From Smallanthus sonchifolius (taxonomy: Eukaryota; Streptophyta; Magnoliopsida; Asterales; Asteraceae), in NCBI GenBank assembly GCA_023525975.1, contig CM042038.1, forward strand, positions 10,727,272-10,791,271: a DNA stretch of 64,000 bases. Direction: 5' to 3'. Positions within the stretch are counted from its first letter, which is position 1; the number at the start of each line of letters is the position of its first letter. A model generated the notes under the pieces. It searched no databases. It was not told the DNA's origin and saw only the letters and a program-made list of their open reading frames with translations. Position numbers and translations under genes: made by a program. Below, one piece after another: positions 36,001-47,859 of the stretch.

Positions 36001-36817
36001 GGCCGATAATAATTCATACTGGTAATTTGATCGGTGACTGACAGCCCTAATTTTCACTTTTGTTGCTAAAGGAGGTCCCAGTAGCATAATCATAATAGAT
36101 TTACACTCTCAAAATGAAATTTTGAACGAAATGGAGAAACGTACAAACGAAATCAAGTGTAAATATATGATGATTATGCTACCGGGACTACCCTTGCAAC
36201 AAAAGTGACTGTCCCTTTTCAAATTACTAGTAGGGATTATTAGTTGCCAACAAGTCATAGTTTGGATTATTAAAATTCAATTTGTCTATTTGCATTAGGC
36301 CAACATTAGGTACTTAGGATACAGTTGGCTAAAATTTTATCCAGCATATTAGAATATTATTTCATGTCGGTGTGTTAACAGAGTCCAAATATCTTCGCAA
36401 ACTCCACTAACCAATACACAACCTGCTTTGGGGTTTTTCTAATGAAGTTTGCCTTTCCAAAAAAAAATAAAAAATACACAACCTGCTAAAACCCTAATTG
36501 TTTAAATTCACGGTAAATTAAGGGGACAATTAAGAAATTCGCACTCGTCAAGCACAGGAAACAAGCCTAATCTCAAAATTCACGGCAAACATTATCCAAT
36601 TATGCAGTATAAACAGCAATTTCACTGATCTTAACAACATCCGATATTAATTGAAGTAAACCGTATAATAACAAATTGATGTGTCTAACCTTCCAAGGAT
36701 CCCATTGACCATCACGACGAGATGATCGGCGGATGAAACGTCTGATTCGTTACAACTGAACACGTTTTCGCCGCCGGTAAGAGCCTCCGATGAGCAAACA
36801 CGGCCATTCTCCATCAT
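30039..36817 (-). CDS. Putative serine esterase/lipase (DUF676, alpha/beta hydrolase), 352 aa
   Basis: This is a predicted lipid or ester hydrolase of the plant DUF676 (ROG1-like) family; its substrate is unknown. Exons (minus order): 36690-36817, 34624-34691, 34389-34459, 34057-34293, 31976-32139, 31814-31869, 31419-31471, 31240-31351, 30459-30556 and 30039-30110. They sum to 1059 nt, open throughout. VVMVNGILGSSADW (about 34-47) is the oxyanion strand; Asn replaces the more usual His before Gly-Ile-Leu-Gly. The nucleophile elbow is VAHSVGG with Ser109. LGSRGNKQVPFLFG and YDHIVGWRTSSIRRN match the family's later conserved blocks, the latter probably near the catalytic His. The C terminus is short (GADVIQHMIDHFCL). 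There is no signal peptide or membrane segment. Intron 4 (about 1.9 kb) hosts a TRIM-like element and a hAT MITE. ATGATG offers two starts, and the first is used here. Confidence 0.9.
31536..31795. repeat. Dispersed intronic repeat copy in the esterase gene
   Basis: The intron between exons 6 and 7 is almost filled by a segment beginning TAGAGGTGACAAATTTG and ending GCAGGTCAACCCTACCCG. These terminal words match other remnants in this window. No coding capacity. Confidence 0.4.
32246..33416 (-). mobile_element. TRIM-like miniature LTR retroelement with identical LTRs
   Basis: Direct repeats of 133 bp (32246-32378 and 33284-33416) look identical by eye, and the target duplication TGTAG flanks the whole (32241-32245, 33417-33421). 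Reading the minus strand, TGGTATCAGAGC immediately follows the first LTR; it is the standard initiator-tRNA-Met primer binding site of copia-like elements. A purine-rich TGTGGGGGAGT tract precedes the second LTR. The 1171-bp element encodes no gag or pol, matching terminal-repeat retrotransposons in miniature. The LTR ends are not the usual TG...CA. The interior has about 35-bp repeats (GACGATCTGCGTTGGCGTCG) at 32860-32965. Host site: esterase intron 4. Confidence 0.85.
33431..33767. mobile_element. hAT-type MITE in esterase intron 4
   Basis: The inverted ends CATAGTTGTCAAAGGCG and CTTTGACAATTATG are flanked by an exact 8-bp duplication AATATATG (33423-33430, 33768-33775). The 337-bp element is non-coding with GCGCC-rich subterminal regions. 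It begins only 10 bp after the TRIM-like element's target duplication. Confidence 0.8.
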
Positions 36818-38353
36818 CTACGACTGTTACTGAATGTTAAATAATTAAACTGTGAAATTCTGAAATTATTGATGACGAGATACGATCTTTGCAGATATAC
36901 AGAAATCGAAGAGGATAGTGTAGAGAGAGAGATACGATCACGTGGGAATGTTCATAGAAGTTAGAAGGGGAGGATGATGATGAAGACGACGACGTAGAGA
37001 TGACGGAACGATTTAACGGGGAGGTTGTATTTTATTATACTCTTTGTCGACATAAATGATCACCATTTGGATTTTGCCTAAAAAGCAATTGATTTATGAA
37101 ATAAACGTGTTTGACAGAAAAAAGCAATTGATAGTTAAAATTTTACATAATATTTTGGGATGCCGTTAAAAAAAATAATATTTTGGAATTGTAGAAAAGC
37201 TTGAAGAAGCAGAATACGTAACCGGCGTGTTCGATGCTTGAGTTAGCTCATGTAATTATACACGAGTCGGGTTACACAGCTCAAACTTCTGACCTTAGTG
37301 TCACAAAGCAGCAATCTAACCAGTTGATTCAAGGACTGATCTCACATGTAACCGCATATAATTGTCTCTAATTTGTTTTTTTAGGTTCACGTATGATATG
37401 ATATTAGGTTATATTCGTCTAATACTTAAAATCATTGTTATATTTGTTTACGGATTCCAGCCTCAAAATCGAATATATTAAATAATAATTATAATAATAA
37501 CTTTTTGAATACCTGATATCCGAAGGGGAACCCGTGAACAGGACGTGAGAGAGTAATTAGGTATGAGATACGATCATTCAATCGTTGGTATGGAAGTGTG
37601 AATACCAAAACTTATTGCATCCCTAATAATATCGTATCTACTCAATAAAAAAAATATTAATATTAAAGATGTACATTTTTACCCACTATAAAAATTATTA
37701 GCCTTTGTTGTCAGGTTCTTGGTGTGGATTTGTTTACGATCAGTTGCAAAGAAGACATCCCGATGAAACAGAATCAGGAGATTGTGGGTTTTACAACAGG
37801 TTGGACGGTCTAGGGTTAGCAAACAAAACATGTTGATGAAGCAAGTAAACAGTAAACACCTTTCCCTCGGAACTCCTATTGACCGAGATAAAAAAGAAAC
37901 AAGCTAGCAAGAAGGCCAGTGAAGAAAGTTCTACGACTAAAGTTGGTTAAGTAAGTAACTAGGTGAAATAAGCAAGCAAACATCTGAAAATTTTATCACG
38001 CATACACCACAAAACGACCGTGGAGAAGAAGAAAGGGAAAAATGATCGAAGCTGGCACACATGCACTCACAAGTTATATGTTAAAGCAGTTAGCCAAGTG
38101 TTGGAAATCAATCGATATAACGAGCACACATGAGCACGATATTTTGTGGGTTGGACAGACCCCACGACACCTTTTTCTTTTATTATAAACTGGAAGAAAC
38201 TTACAACTCTTATAAAGAAAATTACATTAAACCTATCTACTAATTATACAGACTCAAATGAAACTTGGATTCCAAATTGTACTAAAAAAAAGGAAAATAG
38301 ACTTCCTAAATGAAATAGAAAATGCAATTCACATCCCATGTGACAATAGTTCC
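36818..38353. other. Esterase 5' flank and LTR-like flank of an older copia element
   Basis: 36818-37020 holds the esterase 5' end (GA-rich GAAGAGGATAG then GATGATGATGAAGACGACG). 37020-37900 shows nothing recognisable. About 38040-38353 may belong to the LTR of the inverted copia element continued at 43021, which the plus-strand copia split; this is inferred from the target duplication only. Confidence 0.35.
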
Positions 38354-38664
38354 TGTGAGTTATAAAGTTGAAGGACCATTCATGTCAAGTTCTAATAGTT
38401 CATATTTTGTTTACTTGGAGTTACAGGGACTGATTTGTATTTCTCAACACTTTGAGGTTCTAATTGTCATATCAGATTCTGGATTGGTTAACAGTCTGTT
38501 AATCTGTTTTAGCTATATTAGGGCTTCTTGTTCTTCGTTAAGAGTGAGATCAATTCATCTGTAATTAATCTGTTTTTCTAATTCATGTATTCTAATTGTT
38601 TACTGTTCTTGATTGAATAAGATTGGAGCAATCGTTTGGTGTTCTTCTCTGGTGTATTAGTACA
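38354..38664 (+). repeat. 5' LTR of the copia element
   Basis: A 311-bp repeat starting TGTGAGTTATAAAG and ending GTGTATTAGTACA, matched at 42710-43020. Confidence 0.92.
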
Positions 38665-38732
38665 ATTGGTATCAGAGACATGTTGGCTCGATTCAGAGAA
38701 GTCCGGATTGATCAAGGAATTAAAGAACAGTC

Positions 38733-41700
38733 ATGGTGACAACGAAATTCGACCTCGAGAAGTTTCATGGAAAGAATGACTTTGGTCTTTGGCGCTTGAA
38801 GATGAGAGCATTACTGGTTCAACAAGGTGTTGTTGATGCGTTGCTCGGAGAAGCAAGAATGGCTGAAGGTTTGACCGATTCAGAGAAAAAAAGCACTCTT
38901 GAGAAGGCACACAGTGCCATCATCTTAAGCCTTGGTGATAGGGTTTTAAGAGAGGTGTCCAAAGAAACTTCTGCGACAGGAATTTGGATGAAATTAGAAG
39001 GCTTATACATGACAAAGTCACTGGCAAATCGTCTCTATCTCAAGAAGAGACTGTACACCTTTCATATGTCATCAGGTAAGACACTTGAAGACCACACTGA
39101 TGAATTTAACAAGTTGATACTTGATCTTGAAAACATTGATGTAACATTGGAAGACGAGGACCAGGCCATTATCTTCCTTACATCTCTACCCCATACATTT
39201 GAGCATTTTGTTGATACTCTTATGTATGGGAGAGATACCCTCTAGATAGAGGTCCTTGCTGCACTCAATTCAAAGGAGTTAAAGAAGAGGACTGATGAAA
39301 AGGAGGAAATAGGGGAAGGATTGTTTGTTAGAGGAAAGATCAGAACAAAGGTCTAACAAGCCAAAATGGTCAGCAAGGTCTAAGTCAAAGGGTGCCAAAA
39401 GAAGATGTTACATTTGCAACTCTGATAAACACATGAAAATGGAGTGTCCAGAAGGAAAAAGGAGAAAGAATGAAACATCATCCTCAAAGGCACAGGGAAA
39501 TGTTTCTCAAGATGAATCAACTGATGGGTATGAAAGTGCAGAAGTTCTAGTGGTATCAAGAGGAAAAAGTGGAAATGAGTGGCTCTTAGACTCTGGTGGG
39601 TCATATCATATGACTCCTCAATTAGAGTTTTTCAAAGATATAGAGATGAAGGATCTTGGTGTAGTTCAATTGGGAGATGATAGACCATGTGAGAAAAAAA
39701 GGAATAGGGTCAGTTATTCTTAAGTTGGATAATGGTACAGAAGTGATTCTCAAAGAGGTTAGGTATATACCTAAACTAACAAGAAATCTAATATCTCTGG
39801 GTTCTTTTGAAAGGTCAGGCTATGAAGTAAGTTTAAAGAATGGCAAGGCTAAAGTCATTAAAGGATCATTAGTGATTCTATCTAGAACAAGATGTGAGAA
39901 CAACATCTATATGTTGAATGGAAAGGTGTTGTAGGGAGTAAATGCTGTCACTGAAGCTAAGAAAGATAGTGAAGCAGAAATATGGCACAAGAGACTAGGG
40001 CATATTAGTCATCAAGGCCTAATGGAACTCAAAAAGCAACAACTACTTGAGTTTAATGATAATGAAGCTCAATTTTGTGAAAATTGTATTCTTAGAAATG
40101 CTCATAGGGTAAAGTTTGTAAGAAGCAATTATCTGAGCAAACCAGTGTTGGATTATGTACATTCTGACCTTTGGGGGCCTGCAAGAACTGAATCCTTGGG
40201 AGGGTCCAGGTACTTCTTATCCTTAATAGATGAATACTCTAGAAGAGTGTGGATGTATATCATTAAAAACAAGAATGAAGCCTTTGGAAAATTTAAAGAG
40301 TGGAAATCTATGGTTGAAACACAAACTGAGAGGAAGGTCAAGAAACTCAGGACTGATAATGGTCTTGAGTTTTGCAACCATGAGTTTAATAATTTTTGCA
40401 AATATCATGGCATTGTTAGACATTTGATAGTCCCAGGAACTCCACAGCAAAATGGGCTTATAAAGAGGATGAATAGAACCCTGCTTGATAAGGTTAGATG
40501 CATGTTAATTAGTTCAGGTCTACCTAAAAGTTTTTGGGCTGAAGCTGTTTCAATTGCAGCCTATCTTGTCAATAGGTCACCCTCATCTGCCTTAGGCTTG
40601 AAAACTCCAATGGAAATGTGGTCTGGGAGGAAAACTGACTATAGCAATTTAAAGGTATTTGGGACTGTTGCTTATGCTCATGTTAAGCAATGGAAACTAG
40701 AAGCCAAGGCTCAGAAGCGTGTATTCTTGGGATATCCAGATGGTGTTAAAGGATTCAGGTTGTGGAGGTTTGAAGATGTAAGACCCAAAGTGATAGTCAG
40801 CAGGGATGTGACTTTTAGGGAAGACATGTATTATAAAGATGTAATTGGCAATAAAAGTGGAAATGGTTCAAGTGACAATGAAGATTTGGGTTATCAAATT
40901 AAGGTGGAGTCAAGCTAAGTTGAACAAACTAAAGTGCCATGGAATACTAATTCAGGTGGAGATGATGAACAAGTTGATCATGGTGTAACACCTAGTCTGG
41001 CTAGAAACAGAACAAGGAGGCAGATTATTCCACCTGTAAGATATAGAAATGATGTTGATCTGTCTGCAGTTGTATTCATGGCACCGGAGCTTGAAAGTTC
41101 AACGGAACCATTGACTTTTAATGAAGCAATTGAATCAGATAATAAGGATAAATGGTTAGAAGCTATGCATGATGAAATTGACTCTTTACACAAGAATCAA
41201 ACCTGGGTATTGGTTAATAAAACTGAGGGTCAAAAGGTAGTTCCTTGCAAGTGGATTTACAAATAAAAGAAGGCATTTCTGGAGTAGAAAAACCAAGATA
41301 TAAGGCCAGATTGGTTGCTAAAGGCTTTACTCAAAGAGAGGGCATTGACTATACTGAAATTTTCTCCCCAGTAGTTAAACATTCATCAATAAGAATCATG
41401 CTATCATTGACTGCTGTTTTAGATATGGAGTTGGAACAACTTGATGTCAAGACTGCCTTTTTACATGGGCAGTTGGATGAGCAGATTTATATGAAACAAC
41501 CTCAAGGATTTGAAGAAAAAGGAAAGGAAGATCAAATCTGTTTGTTAAAAAGATCACTGTATGGTCTTAAACAAGCCCCAAGACAGTAATACAGAAGGTT
41601 TGATGAGTTTATGGTATCCAAAAATTTTCAGAGAAGCAGCTATGATTCTTGTGTATATATGAAAAAATATAGTAGTGGTGAATTTGTATATCTACTGCTA

Positions 41701-42668
41701 TATGTGGATGATATGTTGTTGGCCTGTAAAGATCCTCATCAAGTGAAGTCTACTAAAGATATGTTGATGGGAGAATTTGATATGAAAGAGTTGGGGGAAG
41801 CTAAGAAAATTCTTGGTATGCAGATTGTTAGAGACAGAAAAAATAAGGTGATTAAGTTGACTCAAACTTCATATGTGCATAAAGTGTTGAAAAACTTTCG
41901 TATGGCAGATTGCAAACAAGTAAGTACACCTATGGCTCAACATTTTAAACTCTCTGCTCAAGAATGTCCTAAAAGTGAAGATGAGATGTTGTATATGAGT
42001 AAAGTGCCTTTGAAATGTTGTAGGAAGTCTCATGTATTTGATGGTTTGTACTAGACCTGACATTAGCTATGGGGTGAGTGTGGTTAGTGGATATTTGTCT
42101 AATCCTGGTAAAAGGCATTGGGAGGCTGTGAAATGACTACTAAGATACCTAAAAGGTACAACTGATGTAGGGATTAATTTTGGTGAAGATTTATCAGACA
42201 AGGAAGTGATCTTAGGCTATGTTGATGCTGACTATGCTAAGGATATGGACAAAGGGTAGGTTAATATCTGGTTATGCTTTTAAGGTCACGGGTAGCATAG
42301 TGTCATGGAAAGCATCTTTGCAGCATGTAATAGCTTTGTCTAGTACTGAGTCTGAGTATATAGCCCTGACAGAGTCAGTAAAAGAGGCTTTGTGGTTGAA
42401 AGGAATAGTTGCAGAGTTGGGTATACAAATTGATGAAACTGTGGTTCTTTGTGATAATCTTGGAGCTGTACAATTGTCCAAGAATAGTGTGTTTCATGAA
42501 AGAACGAAGCACATTAGTGTGAATATGCATTTCATCAGGGATGTTGTTAATTCTAAGCAAGTGAGTGTTAAGCATGTTGGGACTGATGATAATGATGCTG
42601 ATGTTATGACAAAAGCACTTCCAGTTGGCAAATTTCTCAAGTGTTTATCATTGCTTGGAGTTGGTTAA
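38733..42668 (+). pseudogene. Copia gag-pol remnant
   Basis: Gag starts at 38733 (MVTTKFDLEKFHGKNDFGLW) and hits a stop at 39243-39245. The zinc knuckle CYICNSDKHMKMEC is at about 39410. Protease WLLDSGGSYHM lies near 39580, followed by a frameshift near 39700 and a stop at 39932. The integrase core (SDLWGP, LRTDNGLEF, GTPQQNGLIKRMN) spans 40022-40918. RT begins near 41090 and is broken by a stop at 41264, a stop in place of the usual Trp at 41587, and a frameshift near 42050. RT includes LLLYVDDMLL near 41690. RNase H (SSTESEYIALTE, HERTKHISVNMHFIRD) ends at 42668. At least six breaks show long inactivity. Confidence 0.9.
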
Positions 42669-42709
42669 TTGAAGAATGGTTAGATTGGTTCAACTTTAAG
42701 GTGGAGAAT

Positions 42710-43020
42710 TGAGAGTTATAAAATTGAAGGACCATTCATGTCAAGTTCTAATAGTTCATGTTCTGTTTACTTGAAGTTATAGGGACTGATTTGTATTTCT
42801 CAATACTTTGAGGTTCTAATTGTCATATCAGATTTTGGATTGGTTAACAGTCTGTTAATCTGTTTTAGCTATATTAGGGCTTCTTGTTCTTCGTTAATAG
42901 TGAGATCGATTCATCTGTAATTCATATGTTTTTCTAATTCATGTATTGTAATCGTTTACTGTTCTTGATTGAATAAAATTGGAGCAATCGTTTGGTGTTA
43001 TTCTCTGGTGTATTAGTACA
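42710..43020 (+). repeat. 3' LTR of the copia element
   Basis: A 311-bp repeat preceded by the purine-rich tract AAGGTGGAGAA; it ends GTATTAGTACA before the target duplication. Confidence 0.92.
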
Positions 43021-43079
43021 GTTCCAAATGTGGGTTATATCCTGGTCTTAACCCAACAGGCCCAATAACGATTAATACG

Positions 43080-44650
43080 GGCCCATCAATTCACCCATCC
43101 TTGTTCCTCCCAAGTCTTTCAACCTGAGCAAATCTCTCATATATTCAAACTTTAGTCATGGTAGGGATTTTGTTAATATGTTGGCTTTTTGTAGTGTACC
43201 TTGTACATGCTTAACTTTGATTTCTTCCCTTTCTATGCATTCTCTAATAAAGTGAAACCTCATGTTTATATGTTTGCTTCGTCTGTGAAACACGGGGTTT
43301 TTCATCAATGCTATCGCCGACTTGTTATCCACTAGAAGAGATACAATATTTTCTTCTTCACCTGTTAGATCACTTAGTAGACCTCGTAACCAAATACATT
43401 GGCAAGTCGTTGCCGAAGCCGCGATGAATTCCAATTCACATGAAGAGAGAGCAACGATTTGATGCTTTAGTGAATTCCACGACACTAAGGCTTTACCTAG
43501 ATAAAATACCATTCCCGTATTACTTTTATCATCTGATTGATCTGTGGCGTGACTACTGTCACAATACCCGGTTAGCCTTGGTTCTCCTTCACGTTGGTAT
43601 TGAAGCCTGTAACTTAATGTTCCTTTTACATATCATAACACATGCTTTAACGTTTGCATGTGTGTATGCTTTGGTTCTTGCATGAACCTGCTGATCATTC
43701 CAACCGGGAAGCTTAAGTCCGGTCTTGTGTGTGTCAAGTACCTCAAACTTCCGATACGTATTTGAAATTCAGTTGGATTAGTTAGTTGACTTTCATCATT
43801 TCTGGTAAGTTATAATCAGGGCTCCATAGGATATTTGCTTGGGTTGCATTCGGTCATTCCGGCAATAGATAGGACCTTCTTGGCATAGGTTTCTTGTTTC
43901 ACCGTTATCTTCCCACGTTTCTGATTGACTTCTAGTCCAAGGTAATATGGTAGTAAGCCCATATCTTGCATCTCGAACTCCTGTTTCATTTGATCCTTAA
44001 AGTTGTTGATTGCTTTAAGACTCGAACTGGTAACAATCAAGTCATCTACGTATATGCCTACAATAGTAAGCTCGCCTTTACCACATCGTTTGATTCTCTT
44101 GGATATCTCTTGAACTCCAACTTTTTCAGTGTTTGATCGAGTTTTTCATTCCAAGCTTCTGAAGCTTGTCGGAGGCCATACAAAGCTTTGTGTAACCTAT
44201 AAACGTAATCTTCTTTTCCGGGGACTAGGAAACAATAAGGTTGTTTTACATGCACCACTTCTTTCAAGTCACCATTCAAGAATGCCGATACATCTAAATG
44301 GAAAAATAGCCATTCGTTCCGGGCCGCCAATGCTAAAATTAAACGGATTATTTCCATTCTCGCCACCGAGGCAAACACTTCGTCAAAGTCAGCCCCTTGT
44401 TCTTGAACATAATCTTTTGTGACAAGTCTTGCTTTATACTTAGAGATGGTCCGGTCTGCATGTTGCTTGATTTTATAAACCCACTTGAAACCAATTGCTT
44501 TTGACCCATTTGGTAGTGAGCATAACTCCCATGTTATATTTGTTTCGATTGAGTTTAGCTCACTTTTCATTGCATATAGCTTTGCATGTTTTTGATTCAT
44601 GGTAATTTAGCGGTTCGTCATCAAGGAATAAACATTCCTTTTCTTGAAGC
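43080..44650 (-). pseudogene. Truncated Ty1-copia RT-RNase H fragment, inverted
   Basis: Minus-strand pieces read RT then RNase H. RT starts with DDEPLNYHESK (about 44620) and includes WVYKIKQHADRTISKYKARL, HLDVSAFLNGDL and LYGLRQASEAWN, interrupted near 44058. RT continues at 43816-44040 (DMGLLPYYLGLEV). RNase H follows at 43156-43512 (SWNSLKHQIVALSSCELEFI, HRRSKHINMRFHFI). Gag, protease and integrase are missing. Its left end abuts the exon 2 homology of sHSP copy A at about 44650, and its other side was split by the plus-strand copia. It is therefore the older of the two. Confidence 0.88.
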
Positions 44651-45373
44651 AAAACATAATCGTCATGTTGTTAATCTTGAACTCGTCTTGGTTGGGAAGA
44701 GTTACCTTTAACATTCCATCTTTCATCATCTCTTCCTTGCCGGCTTCATAATTTGTTTGGCCTTGGATGTTACATGTTCTCATCATGTCCTCCGTTTTTA
44801 TTCCGGACATATTCAGGCATACATACAGGCCTTTATCAGTCTCATCCTCCGATCCAGGTATATCCAGTATTAAGGATCTATAATTAGCACTCGTCTCCAC
44901 ATGACATGATATTGAAGAAATTTTGAACCACAGGATTCTTGGCCATGATTGATCATAGAAATCTGAAATCAAACAAGATACATTAGATATAATCAAAATT
45001 GCATAGAAAATACGTCCATCATTTTTTTTTATCTATAACCGGGGACAGGGGTGTCTCGGAGCCCAAGTTGGTATCGGCGGTCGCTTTGGGACCGTTTTCG
45101 CAGGGGCCCAAATTTTAAAAAAAAATTATGTGTATATATAAATAATTTTTTTAACACTACAATAACGTTTTTTAGTTTATTGTTATTACAATCATCATCG
45201 ATCTTTGGAAAAAAAATCTTGTTTTAAGGGCCCGTTTTTTAGTACTCGTCTGGGGCACCTGAAATCTGGGAGACGTCCCTGACCAGGGAACTCAACCCCT
45301 GGGCCCCGACCAATACCCTACTGACCGCAGAACAAGGTAAATCGCGGCCTAATACGGGTAGGTGGCCTTGTGA

Positions 45374-46443
45374 GAATTTTTTTTGAAATAGTGTTTATGG
45401 AGAATTTTAATGGAAATTAGTGATGTCTTGTATTTATTTTGGTTTTTGGTTGTTATGTAATTCTCATTCCCGGAACCATCCTATGTGGCATCCACCTCAT
45501 CTAGTTCCGTGAATGGCATTCCCGGAAGTAATTGTTATGTGAATGGGAATACGAGAACTTCATGACCACATGAATGGCATTCCCGGAACTCATTTGTTAC
45601 ATGAATGGCAATCCCGGAACTCCCTTCTCCCTTCTTCGTAAAAGGAGGTGAGGAACCCTAACGCCGGTTAACGGAGAAGGGAGTTCCGGGATTGTCGTTC
45701 ACGTACTCATGAAGTTCCGGGATCCCCATTCACATAACAATTACTTCCGGGAATGCCATTCACGGAACTAGATGAGATGGATGCCACATATAGGGGTGCA
45801 AACGAGCCGAGCCGAGCCCGAGCTTGACTAGGCTCGAGCTCGGCTCGTTTAACTTACTGTGAGCTCGAGCTCGAGCTCGGCTCGATTCGAGCTCTAATTT
45901 TGAATCTCGGGCTCGGCTCGTTGGTAGCTTTACAAGCTCGAGCTCGAGCTCGGCTCGTTTATTATATATTAATTAATTTATATATATTTATAATTATTTT
46001 TATATAAATTTTATTATAGTTTTTATATATAACATAATACATATTATTTAATTATATTTATCTTAATTTTATATATACTAATTATTATTATTATTTTATA
46101 AATATATATTAAATATATTAAAAACATTATATAAATAAAAGGCTCGTTAAGGCTCGCGAGCCGGCTCGAGCTCGATAAGTGAAGCTCGGGCTCGGGCTCG
46201 TTTAATAAACAAGCTTATTCTTAGGCTCGAGCTCGGCTCGAGCTCGTTTAAGCTCGGCTCGTTTCGAGCTTTTTAACGAGCCGATCTCGAGTAGCTCGCG
46301 AGCAGCTCGGCTCGTTTGCACCCCTAGCCACATAGGATGGTTCCGGGAATGGGAATCACATAACAATCAAAAACCAAAATAAATATAAGACATCACTAAT
46401 TTTCATTAAAATTCTTCATAAACACTATTTCAAAAAAAAATTC
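45374..46443. mobile_element. Large inverted-repeat (foldback) element in copy A intron 1
   Basis: The left arm starts GAATTTTTTTTGAAATAGTG and runs to about 45640 through CATTCCCGGAA words. The right arm returns the same words inverted and ends CACTATTTCAAAAAAAAATTC at 46443. The right arm is split by a hAT MITE at 45791-46326. CTTGTGA occurs just outside both ends, slightly offset, as a possible target duplication. Confidence 0.75.
45791..46326. mobile_element. hAT-type MITE nested in the foldback element
   Basis: The ends TAGGGGTGCAAACGAGCCG and CGGCTCGTTTGCACCCCTA are perfect inverted repeats. GCCACATA flanks both sides exactly (45783-45790, 46327-46334). The 536-bp element is rich in GAGCTCG words and non-coding. 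The perfect 8-bp duplication makes hAT assignment secure. Confidence 0.9.
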
Positions 46444-46730
46444 GGACTTGTGAAGAGACTAGAACCCAAGACCACATGCTTGTGAGGCATCGGGCTTACC
46501 ATAAAGTTAACATCTATGATCTTTAACGTTGAAAAACTGAGCCAGCTGGCACCAAAAAAAGAATAAGATATATTCATATATTGGTTAAGAAGAAAACTAC
46601 CTGCATCTATCGGCATACTAGTATGGCTACGGTGACCAGCGTTGATGCTAAGAAAACGAGATGCAGAGGCAAGTGTTGGAAGAACAGATCTTGTGACAAG
46701 GTTGGAAGCAATGAGGCGCAAGGAAGCCAT

Positions 46731-46825
46731 CTCTAACATAATGAAATCACGATTTCTAAGCTATTTTTATTATATGCAAATTAGGGTTTGGAAGTTTCTT
46801 GGACAAGAAGGTTCATTTTTGTATT
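46731..46825 (-). promoter_or_regulatory. Heat-shock-type promoter of copy A
   Basis: A TATA-like ATAATAAAAATAG (minus strand, about 46762-46774) is preceded by an array of alternating heat-shock half-sites at 46791-46814: GAAgtTTCttGGA, then GAAggTTC. The same order occurs in front of copy B. Confidence 0.55.
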
Positions 46826-47859
46826 AGGCGTTATCCTATAAAAACATAAATATATTATATTTTCTTAAGAATCAATTCATTAAACTTTTTTTTTTGTATT
46901 TGTATAAGCATATGTTTATTTTTACCTAGTTTAGAACCCATCTATTACACACGGTGTGAAAAATATCAATATACATAAAATTATTAAATCTTTATATATA
47001 TATATTTTACAGTCGTAAAAATATATTAGATATACTAAAGATAGAAAATAAATATCAAAATATGTAAAATTTAATATATAATTGAGTTTTGAAAATACGT
47101 TAATTACTATTTGATTTAATTTGACTTTCATTTACTATTTGATTGAATATAAAAGTTACATAATCAGATTTCAAAGTTTCTTATAATGAGAGATAATTTA
47201 AAATAAATGTATTTTATTAATATAATTAGTATGTTATTTAAAAATATATTATTATTATTAAAAGATAGATGTGTATTTAATAAGAGAGAGAAACGGGAAA
47301 AAAATTGATAAAAGTGAATATTAAGACGACACGTGACATGAAAAACCTTTATTAGAACTTCTAAAATATGAAAAAGATTCTACCCAAATCGCCATGCGAT
47401 TAGAATAGTTTCTCTAAATAGTCAAGCTCACTTTACAAATTCAATTTAACGAGTAGTATAACTTCTTTAAACACATTTCGATTGCATCACTTGAAGGTGC
47501 TTCATTTAGCTTTAAGTGATGATTATAATTAGTGAACGGGTTGTGTTAACCCTTTTAACACGATTAGTTAAATGGGTTTAAACGTGTCATGAACGGTTCT
47601 TTTTCTTCTTTGGATCATAATTCAATCAAATGAGGTTATTTTAAGCCGTAACTTCAATCAAATAAGAATAGTTTCTTTAATTGGTAGAGTATTCCAGTAA
47701 GATGGAATCGAATCTGGTTCCCATATTTATTTCTTAGTTCTTATCTTGTAATGCATAAAAAGAACAATTTGAATATTTAATTTTTAATATTGAATAGACG
47801 GACCGTATATTTTTTTAATCATAATGAAAATGTGTTTATATTATTTCTCACCAGAGAAA
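46826..47859. other. Intergenic DNA between copies A and B
   Basis: ACCTAGTTTAGAACCCATC at 46926 resembles a Helitron 3' end on the minus strand, with its body to the right, but the partner end was not found. The rest is AT-rich with no gene. Confidence 0.35.

Larger units (their letters stand above)
38354..43020 (+). mobile_element. Complete-length Ty1-copia LTR retrotransposon, decayed
   Basis: The two LTRs are both 311 bp (38354-38664, 42710-43020). They start TG, end CA and are flanked by the 5-bp duplication GTTCC (38349-38353, 43021-43025). The primer site TGGTATCAGAG begins at 38667 (tRNA-Met type). Domain order is gag, protease, integrase, RT, RNase H, as in copia. About 16 of 311 LTR positions differ by a hand count, so the element is not recent. 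The internal frames are interrupted, so it is non-autonomous now. Confidence 0.92.
44650..46730 (-). pseudogene. Mitochondrial sHSP-like gene, copy A, truncated by copia
   Basis: Exon 1 (46601-46730) encodes MASLRLIASNLVTRSVLPTL, then SASRFLSINAGHRS: Arg/Ser-rich and acid-free, a typical mitochondrial presequence. Exon 2 starts at 44962 after TTTCAG (DFYDQSW). It carries an Hsp20-like half domain (KGLYVCLNMSGIKTEDM, then MMKDGMLKVTLP). Homology to copy B stops near 44650, where inverted copia sequence begins. The frame reads about 15 foreign residues and stops at 44607. The second alpha-crystallin-like domain encoded by exon 3 in copy B is gone. Intron 1 has grown to about 1.6 kb (105 bp in copy B) through nested insertions. 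An upstream ATG at 46739 adds MLE, but alignment with B and C favours 46730. It is probably non-functional. Confidence 0.75.

Noticed and set aside
46425..46600. C-terminal extension of sHSP copy A exon 1
   Set aside because: Read-through into the intron; the conserved GATGCAG|GTAGTTTTC donor ends the exon at 46601, as in copies B and C.
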